Positions 44,926-56,306 of a DNA stretch of 64,000 bases are shown piece after piece (the first letter of the stretch is position 1; each line of letters begins with the position of its first letter). A model generated the notes under the pieces. That model searched no databases. It saw only the letters and a program-made list of their open reading frames with translations, and was not told where the DNA came from. The DNA is from Typhlomys cinereus (Eukaryota > Chordata > Mammalia > Rodentia > Platacanthomyidae), in assembly GCA_023101885.1 (NCBI GenBank), contig JALPQD010000102.1:620001-684000 (forward strand). The letters are read 5' to 3'. The translations under genes were made by a program, and so were the position numbers.

Positions 44926-45379
44926 CCCAAGATGTTCTTATGGAAACAGGTTCTTGGACCAAGAGTAGACACTACATCTGATCCTGAGCAATCTATGGCA
45001 TCTAGGGAGCCTGGACTCCGTGTGGAGATAAATTCAGCATGCTACATGGCTTTGGACAGCTCTTCCTGGGGACAGGATGAAAGCTTGTTGGTTGTAACTC
45101 AGGAAAGTTACAAAGGTTAGATGCTCTCAGATTAGCATGCACGAGAAGGGAAGTGGTGTGTTCTGGCATGGGCTTGCTCTCTCTGACTTTCACGTTGTCT
45201 CAACAAGCACTCGCGCCATAACCACCCCTTCCTGAATTACATGCACAGTCTGTCCTTTTCTTGCTCTGCCTCCAGTCACAAGGGATGAATTCAAGTTTGG
45301 CTGACCATGGGATCCTACTTTCCTTATCATGATTAGCATGTGACTCAATGAAGTCAGGGTCGTGCATTAAGATTTTTCT
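44926..45379. other. Unassigned sequence
   Basis: No gene or recognised repeat in about 450 bp. Confidence 0.5.
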
Positions 45380-45380
45380 C

Positions 45381-45660
45381 TAGAGAGATGATTGGGGGTA
45401 GGGAGGAGGTTTATAATCTGCCTCCAAGTTTCGATCCCCCAGATGACATGTAAAATTGCCAGGTTGAAATGGTAGCGGCCTGACTTTCAGCCCTGGAAGG
45501 TGGAGCCCAGAGGAAGGCAAAAAGGAGGTAGAAGCAATCCAGGATGATTCCAAAGTCACCCTTGAACCTCTACAGGCATTCACAGTGCCCTCTGAGACAG
45601 ACAGACAGACACACACGTGTGTGTGTGCGCACACACACACACACATACACACACACAAAA
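45381..45660 (+). repeat. B2-like SINE, subfamily 2
   Basis: A diverged head 'tagagagatgattgggggta' and 'cctccaagtttcgatccccc', body 'gaggtagaagcaatccagga' and 'tacaggcattcacagtgccc', then a mixed GACA/CA/GT tract (45596-45657). Low-complexity flanks (tttttctcta on both sides) may be the TSD. Confidence 0.78.
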
Positions 45661-45887
45661 TTTTTTCTCTATATGTGTGAATCTTAATGTAGACAATTAT
45701 TTGAAATATAGATTTCTGGCAAGGATCCTCTGAATAGGAATAAAATCAGGCAGAATTCAAAAGAGATGGCAGGTCCTGCTTGATACTAAGCCCCCAAATC
45801 TATCCTCAAAGGCTTTGATTCCCACAGCAATTTAGTCATTCTTATAGGATAGCCCCTCTTCTTGTTGAATCTGCTTGAAACCGGTTC
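45661..45887. other. Unassigned sequence
   Basis: Short unique stretch between two insertions. Confidence 0.5.
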
Positions 45888-45901
45888 CATTTTCAATTCT
45901 T

Positions 45902-46562
45902 TTTTTTATATATATATAATACATTTTTTATTATTATTTCAGCTCATACAAACTTAATAGGTACACCAGTTCCCTCCCTCCCTCCTCCTCCCCCCCAACC
46001 CCCTGCTCCCCCTCCCCTCACCCCTCCCGCCCCATCCCCCCGTGCCTCCCGCCCCGATTCCCAGAGTCCTTTCTTGTGCATGCCTGACTCTCCTCTGGGT
46101 CCTCCTCTCCGATGACGTACAAGGACCCAGTGGCATTTCCCTGAACCCCCTTCCTGTGTTCCCCTTAAGCATAGGAACACTACTGTGGCTGCCAATCCCT
46201 TGCCTCCAAAGATCTTGGTGCCTTTAGCAGATGCTAGACTTTGGGAGGTCAATAGTGTATTGGACATTGCACCCGGCATACAATGTCCAATTATGATTGC
46301 CTCGGCCCTAACTTGTGTGGAGTGTCTTGCAAATCTTTGCTCCTCCCATCCTTTTGCTCTTAGACTCTTACCGCCCCCTCTTCCGCAAATGTCCCTGAGC
46401 TTCAGGATGGGGAGAGATTAGTCTGGCCTAGTTCTAGGTGGTTGATATAGAGTCTCTGAAGTTCTGGATAGTGGTTCGTTGATTTTCTTTTGCAGTTTTG
46501 TTGCTCCTGCAATGCCCTTCACTCCATCGTGATGGGCACTGTATGTCACCCCCTGGCCAGAG
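45902..46562 (-). mobile_element. 5'-truncated L1 3' end (antisense), perfect 14-bp TSD
   Basis: Same family as 3491-4263 and clearly close to it in sequence: 'ccgccccctcttccgcaaat', the pyrimidine tract at 45970-46040, and 'catacaaacttaataggtac' near the tail. Flanked by a perfect cattttcaattctt at 45888-45901 and 46563-46576. Its 5' end lies at 'ctggccagag', about 60 bp short of the 35044 copy's start. Confidence 0.9.
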
Positions 46563-46576
46563 CATTTTCAATTCTT

Positions 46577-47017
46577 AAACAGGACTCTTTTAACAAATCC
46601 AGATAAGGTAAATGGGATGCAGTCACAAAGCTGAATGCAGTATCCACAAGATGGCGCCCCGAGCATTCTTTCAACAGCTGCTCACACGAACAATCAGGCA
46701 GATGGCCAAATTCGAATTGCTCCTGTTGAAGACCCTTCCATTCAACGTGATTCTGAATGCACATTGGTAGCTGTGTCTCACGGGTCATCTTGCAAGTAGT
46801 GGTTTTTAGCGAGTAATGAACCATCAAAACAAATGTGAAAAGGTGGGTTTGGGTCATTTCTTTCATGATATATTACCAACCTACAGTTTGTTCAGGAAAA
46901 TTTTGCCACATCCAAACATTGCATGACAGCCAAATCACCAAACTGAATGGACCCATCACACTAGCTGATCGCCTCTCTGTCTTGATGACCACGCAGAACT
47001 TTCTTTCCAAGTTGTTT
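46577..47017. other. Unassigned sequence holding a CTCF-like motif
   Basis: No repeat recognised. A minus-strand frame of 106 codons (46546-46866) starts in this stretch and runs into the L1 insertion, so it is not an old gene. The CTCF-like word is listed separately. Confidence 0.5.
46644..46658 (+). promoter_or_regulatory. CTCF-like binding motif
   Basis: CCACAAGATGGCGCC fits the CTCF core (CCAsyAGrkGGCr) at all positions but one, the first A of CAAG. It lies in unique DNA rather than in one of the B2-like SINEs. Occupancy cannot be judged from sequence. Confidence 0.4.
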
Positions 47018-47033
47018 CACCTGTTGACATCTT

Positions 47034-47075
47034 TTTTTTTAATTTTTTATTATTATTTATTCAATTGTGTGCACA

Positions 47076-47123
<48 letters not shown>

Positions 47124-47285
47124 ACCATGGGCGAATTCAGGAACCACCATGGACCACCTCCACCTCCTGGATTCACAGGCTCCGCCCCGCTTCTGCCCGG
47201 CGTCTATACGTGGGGTCTAGGATCCTAACTCAGGACCTTCCGCCTGCAAGGCAGAGGCTTAACCCCTGAGCCACCTCTCCAGCCC
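47034..47285 (-). repeat. B2-like SINE, subfamily 1, 16-bp TSD
   Basis: Antisense: T-rich tail, (TG)n at 47081-47120, 'ggaaccaccatggaccacct', 'ggatcctaactcaggacctt', and head 'tgagccacctctccagcccc'. Flanked by cacctgttgacatctt (47018-47033) and cacctattgacatctt (47286-47301), one difference. Confidence 0.92.
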
Positions 47286-47301
47286 CACCTATTGACATCT
47301 T

Positions 47302-47622
47302 AAGCTCACAAGTTGATATTCTCACTTCCAGAACAGATTTGTACGGAGTGACCTGAGAAGTCTTCCTAAAGCTTGCCTTACCCTTCAAGTTGCAACCTAC
47401 TACCCATAAAAACACCAGACTACAAAAATGGAAGGGCCTGGTTGCTTGGATAAACTGCAAGGCTCCTCCCACCACAATAAAAGTGTCCTGTGCTCGTTTG
47501 GGAAAAGTTCTTCCTTCTTGTCCTCCTTTGGTAGTAAAAAATCATGACACATGTTCTCATCATAGCCACAATTTCCCTTTTGATCACTCTGAATAATTTA
47601 TAATTAGTTAACTGTTAATTAG
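47302..47622. other. Unassigned sequence
   Basis: About 320 bp with no gene or recognised repeat; the last five bases (attag) are the target flank of the next element. Confidence 0.5.
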
Positions 47623-48045
47623 TGTCATAGGCACAGGTGTCAACTTGACAATTGAGGGTTTGAATTTGGGGCACATTTTTAGAGAATTAATGGTTGAGTT
47701 AAGCCCAAAGCAAACCTGTATGAGACTGTCTAGCTGATGGGAAAGGTCCTAGCCCACGGTGCATGGGATAAGGCCCTTGAATAAAATATAGATAGCTGGT
47801 TAAGAGAGTCGGCATCCTTGTGTACACTTGGCCAGACATGCTGGTCTGGCAAGTAAGGATCGTTTCTCTTTCAGCCTTTATGTAGAGATGGTATGGCCAG
47901 TTCTTTTGGCCTGGTGTTGGTGTGAGCTTTCTTGTCAAGCTGGACTAGGAACTGTAACCAGACAATCGTAAGAGAAAATAAACTTCTTGTTCCTTTAAAC
48001 CATTCGATGGTGATTTATCAGCAACCATGCAAGCTAACTGCAACA
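47623..48045 (+). repeat. 5' LTR of the MaLR element
   Basis: Starts tgtcataggcacaggtgtca. It lacks the 'ttag' found after 'tcatag' in the 3' LTR. The many scattered differences from the 3' LTR show that the insertion is not recent. Confidence 0.92.
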
Positions 48046-49248
48046 GAATTTGGTACGGGGAGTGGAATGTTATTGGTGAATCTGGCTATATGGATTGTGT
48101 AGATTCTAAATGGTTTTGTTGGAGAAACTTTGAAATGTTTGAAAGTTTTGAGTTTGTGCATTACAAATTCCATTCTGCAGAGTTTAATGGGCCATTCGGA
48201 TAACGAAAATGCTGAGAGAGTTGTGGATTGTTTGGGCCCAGTTTGTGATGAAGGGAACAAGGACTTTGGTGAAGTTAAATTTAAAGATGATGGACTGGTT
48301 TGCTTCGTAGAGGAGAGCTATGTTGATGGCCATGAAGCTCTGGATATGGAAAGGGCAGGCAGCAGAACAGCTGCCATTGTTGGAGAAACAGACCAGTGGA
48401 GATGCACTGGGACGATGGAAGAGATGAATACCACTGCATGGCCATTCTGTGGTTTGAAAACTCAGATTCCTTCAGGGGCTGAAGGCCCAAACTAAAGCTG
48501 TTTCTTGCCCTTTAGAAGTTTTACTGATAAAGTTGGTAGAGCTTGTCTCGAGTGGATCAAGCTATGTTTCAACCTTGCTGCAGAATCTGGCAGTATCCCC
48601 CACGTGGTACTGGTTTTGGTGACCGACTGAGAAGTTCATGGAGAGCAGCAAAAGCTTGGCACCAAATGGCAGGCATAGAGTTCCTGCAAGGGAAGGTGAA
48701 GTTTATAGGTGCAGAAGCGAAACCAAAATGATGTTCGACATGTCGGAATCATGGGATATATGGTAAGGATGACTGCAAGTGGAGATTCAGCCTGGTTCAG
48801 AGGGATTCTGCTTCTACAACTTTGAGATGCAAACAGGGACTGGGAATGCCTAGAATCTTTGAGCCACCATGACTACATGATGAGCAAACAGAAGATAGAC
48901 ACTAAGATATAGGATGTGGTATTTGATTTGCTGGACTTGATTCTAATTTGATATTTTCTTATCGTGTCAAGATATTTCTGTTTAATGCTTTATCCATGTT
49001 AAAGTATTTAATTTATTTTTGCTTGAAAGACTTCTACAGTTAAACAATCTGTGATATTTAACAAAAAGACTTTCAGTTCCAACATTTTAACAATTGAACT
49101 TTTAATGATTGACATTTTAAATTGGATTATAGACATTCTTAATTTTGGACTTTTAGAATTACAAATAAAATAACACCTATGGGGACAAGAATTGAAGGTT
49201 ACAGTTTAAAAGTGCTATGTTTCTGTGTCAAGTTGACAAGGGGTGGAG

Positions 49249-49671
49249 TGTCATAGTTAGGCACAGGTATCAACTTGATAATTGAGGGTTTGAGCTTTGG
49301 GCACATTTGTAGAGAATTAATGATTGAGTTAAGCCCAGAGCAAATCTGCATGAGACTGGCTGATGGGAAAGGCCCAGCCCACAGTGCGTGGGATAAGGCC
49401 CTAAAATAAAATACAGAGAGCTGGTTGAGAGAGTCAGCATCCTTGTGTACACTTGGCCAGACATACTGTTCTGCAAGTAAGGATCATCCCTCACTCAGGT
49501 ATTATGTAGAGATGGTGTGGCCAGTTTCCTTGGCCCTGGTGTTGGTGTTGAGCTCTCTTGTCAAGCTAGACTGAGAACTATAACCATACAATCATGAGAG
49601 AAAATAAACCCCTTGTTTCTTTAAGACATTTGATGGTGATTTAGCAACAACTATGCAGGCTAACTGGAACA
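49249..49671 (+). repeat. 3' LTR of the MaLR element
   Basis: Starts tgtcatagttaggcacaggt. The AATAAA signal lies in 'gagaaaataaaccccttg', and the LTR ends 'ctaactggaaca'. Confidence 0.92.
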
Positions 49672-49734
49672 ACTAGCTTTTTTCCTTCCCCACAGTTATA
49701 TATTTCTAGGAGGGAGAAACTATATTTTGTGTCA

Positions 49735-49800
49735 GCGTGTACTTAGCATTTGTAACCATGTCCAATACTTCAGAAATATTTATTGAATGAATAAACAAAT
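49735..49800 (+). repeat. L2-like 3'-end relic
   Basis: 'gtgtacttagcatttgtaac' with 'gaaatatttattgaatgaat' resembles the L2 3' terminus (caataaatatttgttgaatgaa). Very short. Confidence 0.5.
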
Positions 49801-50060
49801 GATATTGTCCAGTTTCTGAATACAGAGTTATTAGAAAATGTATATCATTACTTACCAAGATACAGTGTTCATCCTGATAGATAATGGTTTGCACACAGAT
49901 CATTTTCAGAGTCCATTTCCAATCAGGTTGAGAGTTCAGATCTCTGCCACTCCCTGGTATTCCACTACTTTTCAAAACAAACTCTCTTCTACCTAGTAAA
50001 GAAACTGAGAAGGTCAAGATATGTTCCTATTCAAGCTAGAGTTCCTCTTAAACATAGATT
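49801..50060. other. Unassigned sequence
   Basis: Nothing recognised. Confidence 0.45.
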
Positions 50061-50061
50061 G

Positions 50062-50390
50062 TCTTAGTCTGTTTTGTGCTGCTATAATTGGATGCTACAG
50101 GCTGGATAAACAAGTGTGTTTGTCTCACAGTTCTGGAGGCTGAAAAGTCTACTACCAAGGTTCCTGAATTCACTAGGAGTCTTTGTAAGAAGAGGAAGAC
50201 AAGAATAAGAGAGGAATAGGTGTCTGAAAGCACTTTCATTAGAAAAAAAATTCACATTTGTGATAACACTAGTCAATTCATATGAAATAATCTTTTTTAT
50301 TTGGCCTCACCTCCCAACACTGTTGCATTAGAGAGCAAGCCTCTAACAAATGGCGACACATTTAAACCACAGTGTAGATCAAACCTAATC
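50062..50390 (-). mobile_element. MLT1/MST-like MaLR LTR (antisense)
   Basis: 'tcttagtctgttttgtgctg' is the reverse of the typical MLT1/MST LTR end (cagcacaaaacagactaaga), 'ctcacagttctggaggctga' follows, and 'cctcacctcccaacactgtt' with 'gcattagag' is the reverse of the U3 part (caacagtgttgggaggtgagg). Older than the ORR1-like copies. Confidence 0.75.
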
Positions 50391-50469
50391 TGCTCTCCAA
50401 CTCTAAATCAATCAGGCATCTTTCTGTTTTATTTTAAGTTTTATTTTCTTGTTTTCATGTGCTAAATAT

Positions 50470-50790
50470 GTGACACGTTGGACGTATGTGTGTGTGGGTG
50501 GGTGAGTATGGCCACAGGCATGTCACATGTATGTGGAGACAGAGGGCAATCTTTGTGTGTCACTCTTCACCTTCCCAACTTGTTTAAGACAGTCTCTTTG
50601 CTGCTGCTGCTGCTGTTGCTTCATAAACCAATATGACTGGCCCAGGAGCTTTGGGAATATCTCAGTTTCTTGTAGGTGTGGTAGGATTACTTGTGCCACT
50701 GTGCCTGGCTTTTACATGGGATCTGGGGATCCAAACTCAAGTCATCAGGTTTGTGTGGCAAATGCTTTACTTGCTAAACCATCGTCCTAG
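50470..50790 (-). repeat. Old B-type rodent SINE (RSINE1/B4-like), extended
   Basis: 'gtgtgtgtgggtgggtgagt', 'catgtatgtggagacagagg', 'catgggatctggggatccaa' and 'tttacttgctaaaccatcgt' follow the order of the elements at 5065 and 44795. An extra stretch with a short (GCT)n run near 50600 lies in the middle. Confidence 0.6.
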
Positions 50791-50799
50791 CCAAGGAAA

Positions 50800-51580
50800 C
50801 CATTTATTTTTCCAAGGAAGGCCTCTCTTCGAGTCAAGGAAGATACCACATTTGTCATGTCTGTAAACTCACTTGGAAGAACAAGTGGGATCTACACAGG
50901 CCATCTGGAGAAGATAAATGTTCCATGGAAGCATGTGGGAAATCTCACTGACAACATAAGGAGTTGAATGTATCTGTCTTTGACATTACCAAAAGGAAAA
51001 AGTTCCATTACACGCAAGGAAGATTTCAACAGTCACCTCAAAATAAATATCCGCAATCTTTTCACTTAACTAAAACACCCATAAGATATAGTTATGTCTC
51101 TTTTCCATGTAATGACAGTTAAATATAAAGCCTCTGCAGGGAGAGCCACTTGGTTCAACCCCGAAGGGCAACCTTGAAATCATTGCATTCACTTGCTCAT
51201 GTTCAAAGCATGCTTTCACTGTTCTTGCCTTTGGTCATCTCCACTGTCAGAAGTCATGGTGTGATATTGTGGAAGAGAATAAGGCAGGAGACAAAAGGTT
51301 CTAGACTTAATCCTATTGCTAGTTTACAGACTTGACTTCAACTCACATAACCATTCTGTGCAGTTTTAGCAACCATAAAAAGACATAATCTCTAAAAACA
51401 AAAAGGTAATCACTTCCCCATTCACATTCACAATGTGTTAGTGAATATAGTAATAAAATAAACTAGTAAAATAGTTTACAATCTGGTAAAAAAAAAAAAA
51501 GTAACATATTTAGATCATTTCATTTGATCACAAATGACTGTATTCCCTTTTTAGAAATAAGACAGTTGCTACATTACTAA
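50800..51580. other. Unassigned sequence
   Basis: About 780 bp with no gene or recognised repeat. An A run lies near 51488. Confidence 0.5.
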
Positions 51581-51584
51581 GGTA

Positions 51585-51960
51585 ACCAGTTGCTACAGTA
51601 AACAAACCCCAAGAAATCAGTGGCCTAACATAACAGAGTTTGTTTCTCACTCCTTTGTGAGGTGCCTGAAGTGCCAGCTTATGTGTGGGTTCTGGTTCCT
51701 TCGTCCCGTAGCCTAGCCAGGCCCTTAGACCTTGGCCTTCTGCTTCCACCTGGCAGACAGACAAAGAGGGTGGAGAAAATACACCTACTTCCTAGCCACG
51801 ACTGCTGGAAGCTACCCAGCTGACTTCCATCCTCGTCTCATTGGTGAGAACCCATCAATGGCTCCATTCAGATGAACAGAGGCATTGGGAAACATAGCAG
51901 CTGGCAGGGCAACTGCTTCCAGGGACCACACAATTCCATGGAAGAGGAAGCATAGCCATG
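51585..51960. repeat. Old mammalian interspersed repeat, family not named
   Basis: 'atcagtggcctaacataaca', 'gagtttgtttctcactcctt' and 'gtgccagcttatgtgtgggt', then 'acttcctagccacgactgct', resemble an old placental repeat that contains 'cagtggcttaacacaacaaa' and 'tttatttctcactcatg'. I recognise the pattern but not the family. Confidence 0.45.
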
Positions 51961-52059
51961 GTGAGCAGCTCACCAGCGCTGACATGACAGAGTGGTTATG
52001 TCATTGCCTCAAGGCTACTTACTTGACTGGCAGATGTTGCTACAAGCCATCTACCTTTG

Positions 52060-52290
52060 AGTAGTCAATTGCCAAGACTCAGTAACTTAAAATAACACAC
52101 ATTTGTTTTCTTATAGCTATCCGGATGGGATGGGGCTCAGGTGGGTTATTTGCCTCGGCGTCTCCCAGAGCTTCAGTCAAGGTGTTGGCATGAGTTCAAG
52201 TCTCATCTGGACGCTGTTAAGGAAGAATCCACTTTTGCACTCATGGTTCCTGATATCCCTCAGAGCCATGGAGCTGTGGGAGTCTTCCTT
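52060..52290. repeat. Second old mammalian repeat, family not named
   Basis: 'aaaataacacacatttgttt', 'ggctcaggtgggttatttgc', 'cagtcaaggtgttggcatga' and 'gtctcatctggacgctgtta' match a common old repeat (aaaataacacatttattatc, aatcaaggtgtcggccaggg, gtctcatctggaggctc). Confidence 0.5.
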
Positions 52291-53340
52291 TCTCAACACC
52301 AGTGAAGGAGGGAAGGAGAACAGAGATGAGACACAGTTGGAGAGAGAGACTGAAGGAGGAAGGGAGAGATAAAGATACATAGAAGGAGAGAGAGAGACAG
52401 ATACTCTGGTGAGTCAACTAGCAAGATGGAATTGTTATAATAGTTATTATTACGATAATGAAACGAAATCATGGGAGTCCTGTCCCATTGGCATTGCTGC
52501 AGTCTGACCACAAGTCAGTCAGAGATCTCACGCTCTCAGTGAAAGAGAAATGATAATGAACAGAAACTTGAGTGGCAAAATAGATTGCATGGATACCACT
52601 TTACAGCTGATCCACCACAGTAAAAACAAACCCAGGTCTCCTGCCTACAAGTTGACCATTCTTTCATCTAATGTGTTCATAGTTTTCATCTCCAAAATAA
52701 GGGTAAAATTTGCAAATGCTATGCCCAACTTTGATGAAGAGTAAAATAAAGTAATGAATGTAAAATCCCCTTTCATGTAATGATCATTTACTATTATTCT
52801 AGTCCCTTGCTTATGAATTTTTCTCTTCTTCTCCTTCCTATCTAAATCCTATTCTTCCCTCCAAAAACTCCCCAGTGACACCTTTTCCACAAAGTATGTA
52901 CCTATTAAATAATGACCTTTAGCTTTGCAAAACAATAAAACAAAATTATTTTGTATTGAAATGCCCTTGAAGTTAGAGCTGATAAGTAAGACCCCCCCCT
53001 AAAGAAAAAACTACTAAAGATCTAGATTTCTGACCTGCCTTACCCCAGCATGTATCCTTTTGTCCTCAATGCTGAAAATGGATACTTGAGTTTCAACCAC
53101 CAAACCCTAAAATCAGACAATTAGAAAGAAAAAAACACATTGTATGCATATTTCTCAGGAGTTTCACATCAGATTTGGTTTTATAATCTTTTAACAAGAA
53201 CTCAGTCTATATTACATCTAGATATAGTTAACATCTAAAAAATAATTTCCAACTACGTGTGCTTGATATCTTGAGTAAAAGTGAGGTTTACCACTTTAAT
53301 AGCTAATCTTCACTGTCCATTTGATTGGGTTTGGAATCAC
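52291..53340. other. Unassigned sequence
   Basis: No gene. The start (52300-52410) is purine-rich simple-like sequence with gagagaga blocks. The rest is AT-rich. Confidence 0.5.
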
Positions 53341-53357
53341 TTAGGAGACACACTTCT

Positions 53358-53900
53358 TTTTTTAACATTTTTATTATTATTTCTGTTCATACAAACTTAA
53401 TAGGTACACCGGTTCCCTCCCTCCCTCCTCCTCCCCCCCGAACCCCCTGCTCCCCCTCCCCTCACCCCTCCCTCCCCATCCCCCAGTGCCTCCTGCACCA
53501 ATTCCCAGAGAGTCCTATAATGTGCATCCCTGACTCTCCTCTGGGCCCTCCTCTCCGATGACCTACAGGGACGAAGTGGCATTTCCCTGAACCCTTTCCC
53601 GTGTTCCCCTTAAGCATAGGAACACTACTGTGGCTGCCAATCCCTTGCCTCCAAGGATCTTGGTGCCTTTAGCATATGCTAGACTTTTGTGAGGTCAATA
53701 GTGTGTTGGACATTGCGCAGGGCATGCAAAGTCCAATTATGATTGCTTTGGCCCTAACTTGTGTGGAGTATCTTGCAAATCATTGCTGCTCCCATCCTTT
53801 TGCTCTTACACTCTTACCACCCCCTCTTTCGCAAATTTCCCTGAGCTTCAGGATGGGGAGAGATTAGTCTGGCCTAGTTCTAGGTGATTGATATAGAAAA
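53358..53900 (-). mobile_element. 5'-truncated L1 3' end (antisense), perfect 13-bp TSD
   Basis: The shortest of the four family members. The pyrimidine tract lies at 53416-53482 and the A-tail reverse at the left. Flanked by a perfect gagacacacttct at 53345-53357 and 53901-53913. It shares the sequence 'ccaatcccttgcctccaagg' with the copy at 3491 (both near base 250-280 of the copy). Confidence 0.9.
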
Positions 53901-54034
53901 GAGACACACTTCTATGTGGGTTGGTGAGACCACTTCCAGAGTGGTTTAACCAAAGAGGGTTTATTTATTTATTTATTTATTCATCTAAATCTTTTATGGC
54001 ATTAACCCATGGCCTAGGATCCTAGACTGATTTT

Positions 54035-54195
54035 TTTTAAAGAGAGAGCAAGTACAGCCATCAACATTCGCTTCCCTCTGTTTCTTGACTGTACCATGAT
54101 CGACCACACCTCCAAACCATGAGCCAAAATAAGCCCCTCCTTATCTTGCTTTCAGTCAGGTATTTGGTCACAACAAGGTTGTAACTAACAGAATT
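54035..54195 (+). mobile_element. MT-like MaLR LTR 3' end
   Basis: 'gaccacacctccaaaccatg', 'agccaaaataagcccctcct' and 'tatttggtcacaacaaggtt' with 'gtaactaacagaat' follow the end of MT LTRs (gagccaaaataaaccc, gtattttgtcacagcaa, gtaactaataca). Confidence 0.7.
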
Positions 54196-54199
54196 ACTA

Positions 54200-54325
54200 A
54201 GAAGAGAGAATGATTCAAGACATTAATCCCTGCCAGAGGTGAGGGAATTAGGAGTTCAAGGTCAGCTTCAACTATATAGTAAGTTTAAGGTCATCCAGAG
54301 CATTATGAGACCCTATCTCAAATGT
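54200..54325 (+). repeat. B1/B4-like SINE fragment
   Basis: 'ccagaggtgagggaattagg', 'agttcaaggtcagcttcaac', 'tatatagtaagtttaaggtc' and 'atgagaccctatctcaaatg' form the B1-derived 3' part of a B4. Confidence 0.68.
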
Positions 54326-54338
54326 ACATATATATGGA

Positions 54339-54339
<1 letters not shown>

Positions 54340-54398
<59 letters not shown>

Positions 54399-54415
54399 CA
54401 CAGATAGATAGATAT
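54340..54415. repeat. (GATA)n microsatellite
   Basis: About 13 uninterrupted GATA units (54343-54397), a short break (acaca) and three more. Borders the preceding SINE. Confidence 0.95.
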
Positions 54416-55216
54416 TCAGTGAAAGAAGAAAACTGAATAACAGTTGTGACTCTTTCATTCAGGCTTCTGTGGATTCCACTTTCTTTATTTGAAAATGAGG
54501 ATAATTATTTACTTCCAGTATTAGAGTTCTTAATATTTCACATAAAAAGTAGCAATTGCAATTAATTTTGCATTTCAGAAGGATAAGAGAGACACAAGGC
54601 AGTTGGCAACATACCCACTGTGTGGCTTAACTGATTCTGCTAAAGCAGCGACAATCGAAGCTCCTTTCTCTTCTAGGAAATTATACCAATTGCTTGGCTT
54701 TAGTAGAAAGTCCAGTACTAGTGAATAAGCAGAGGGAACAGTCACCCTTATTTGAACTTGGAATTCTTGAAATTTATCAATCTATTCCCACACAGGCACA
54801 AGGCAGGAGTTACATCCAGTCCCTCAGGAGAGTTACCAGTAGCTAACCATAGGAGAGAGGGATCATCAGTTTTGGCCTTGCCTGTTCTGCTACTTCAAGG
54901 ATTAGAGTCACTAGCCAAAGGCTGGGGAAAGAATTATAAGTAGCCACAGCTATCACACAAAACGTCACCAACAGTCAACCTGAGGTTGCCTATGATGGGA
55001 GAATCAAAACACACAATTAGAAAACAATTTGTGTCCTGCCAAGAGAACTGTCAGAAAAGATTTTACTTCCCCAATCACTAATGAAAGCCCAGGTTTCTTG
55101 TGCAGAAAAATAGACTATAGAACTGGTGATTAATCTAAAGAGCATTTTTATCTATGCCCAGAAGATCCAATCTCTTAATTCCATCTGTGAACATCATGTG
55201 ACAATGCAGAATATAA
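54416..55216. other. Unassigned sequence
   Basis: About 800 bp with no gene or recognised repeat. Confidence 0.5.
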
Positions 55217-55227
55217 TTTGCACTGGA

Positions 55228-55474
55228 CGTGGTGGAGAGATGGCTCAAGGGCTAAGACTCTGCCTTGAAAACAGGACCCAAGTTCTGATCCCATGATCCC
55301 ACATAAAAACACCAGGCAGAAATGGTGGTGACCTACACTTCTAGCTCTGGAAGGAAGAGCCTGGGAAAGCAAAAACAAGGTAGAGCAATCCAGGATGACT
55401 CCTGAAGTCATCTAATAAACACACACACAAATAAAGTAAAATTTAAAGACAATTAAAGGAATATTTTTTAAAAG
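55228..55474 (+). repeat. B2-like SINE, subfamily 2, TSD visible
   Basis: Head 'ggtggagagatggctcaagg', body 'cctacacttctagctctgga', 'acaaggtagagcaatccagg' and tail 'acacacacaaataaagtaaa'. Flanked by tttgcactgga (55217-55227) and tctgcactgga (55475-55485), one difference. Its CA tract is only a few units long. Confidence 0.88.
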
Positions 55475-55485
55475 TCTGCACTGGA

Positions 55486-55996
55486 ATTTATCAGGACGCA
55501 CAAAGAAGAGAAAGAAATTGAAAGGTATGTCATCCTAACAATCTTTGCAACTTCCATTGTAAAGGTAAAGCTGTCAATAAAACATGGCTTCCTTTTTTTG
55601 GTAGTTGTTAAACTCTTGACCTAAGACTTTGGCTTATGTCTGTGAAACAAAATAGTCTTCTATTGCTGTAACCAACTGTTTGTCAAGATTGAGATCAATA
55701 GTAGAAAAATAAATGCTTCTTGCTCTAAATCAACTATGATAGGAATTTACTTCACAGATCTACTTGAAATATCTATACTTTTTAAAAAGAAGTTGGGATG
55801 ATGAATTCAGCCTACTATGTTGGAAGATTTGTATGGTGGTGTGATCCTCATAAGTGAGAACTTTGGATTTGGTTGGGTTTTTGCTTGGAGTGATCCCCTT
55901 TGAATTTCTGTCTTTATGTGTTGTGGAATGCATTGTGGTGTTGCATTTCTGTTGAAGGTTTGAGAATCTTGTTTCCTATACAATGCTGTGAAGTCT
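55486..55996. other. Unassigned sequence
   Basis: About 500 bp with no gene or recognised repeat. Confidence 0.5.
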
Positions 55997-56002
55997 ATTC
56001 CT

Positions 56003-56306
56003 TGTTGCGGTTTCAGGCACCGAGGAGACCCTTAGGGGCGGGGGTAAGAAGGGGCAGAGTCAACGACACAGACTCCAGGAGTCAGGCAAATAGCAAAGCA
56101 GGCTCGCAGGCTCTCTTATTGCAAATATTGGGCTTGCCTGTATACCCCCAACCAACATCCCATAAGTTCCAGTGTGAGCTTTTCTGTGTTGTCCTGTCCG
56201 GGTTGGTCCTCTCAGTCAGGCCAGTTTGACGTCAGCACCAGGCACAGCAGCAGGTTCAAGCTTGAAGTAGTTGTATTTGTGCATGCCTGGTTATGTTCTT
56301 CCTCCA
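56003..56306 (-). mobile_element. Solo LTR, probable class II (ERVK-like), perfect 6-bp TSD
   Basis: A 304-bp antisense LTR that reads TGGAGGAAGAACATAACC... to ...GGTGCCTGAAACCGCAACA on the minus strand, so with TG...CA ends. The minus strand has 'caataagagagcctgcgagc', an R-region-like stretch with a variant signal. The direct repeat attcct occurs at 55997-56002 and 56307-56312, exactly at the ends. Six-base duplications are typical of class II (beta-like) retroviruses. CpG-rich and little decayed at the ends. Confidence 0.82.

Larger units (their letters stand above)
47623..49671 (+). mobile_element. ERVL-MaLR element with both LTRs (ORR1-like), 2.05 kb
   Basis: Two direct LTRs of 423 bp (47623-48045 and 49249-49671) begin tgtcatag and end aaca. 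They carry AATAAA signals (near 47979 and 49604) and enclose a 1.2-kb internal region that opens 'gaatttggtacggggagtgg', the MaLR primer-site pattern. The flanks attag (47618-47622) and actag (49672-49676) fit a 5-bp duplication with one change. The internal region has no gag, pol or env; the 121-codon frame at 48130-48495 is not a recognisable protein. It depended on proteins from other elements. Confidence 0.92.

Noticed and set aside
48130..48495. 121-codon frame in the two-LTR MaLR element
   Set aside because: No retroviral motif and no recognisable domain; MaLR elements use proteins from other elements.
54343..54415. CRISPR-like array
   Set aside because: Regular short units here are a GATA microsatellite, and the sequence is mammalian. 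No spacer-repeat structure exists anywhere in the window.
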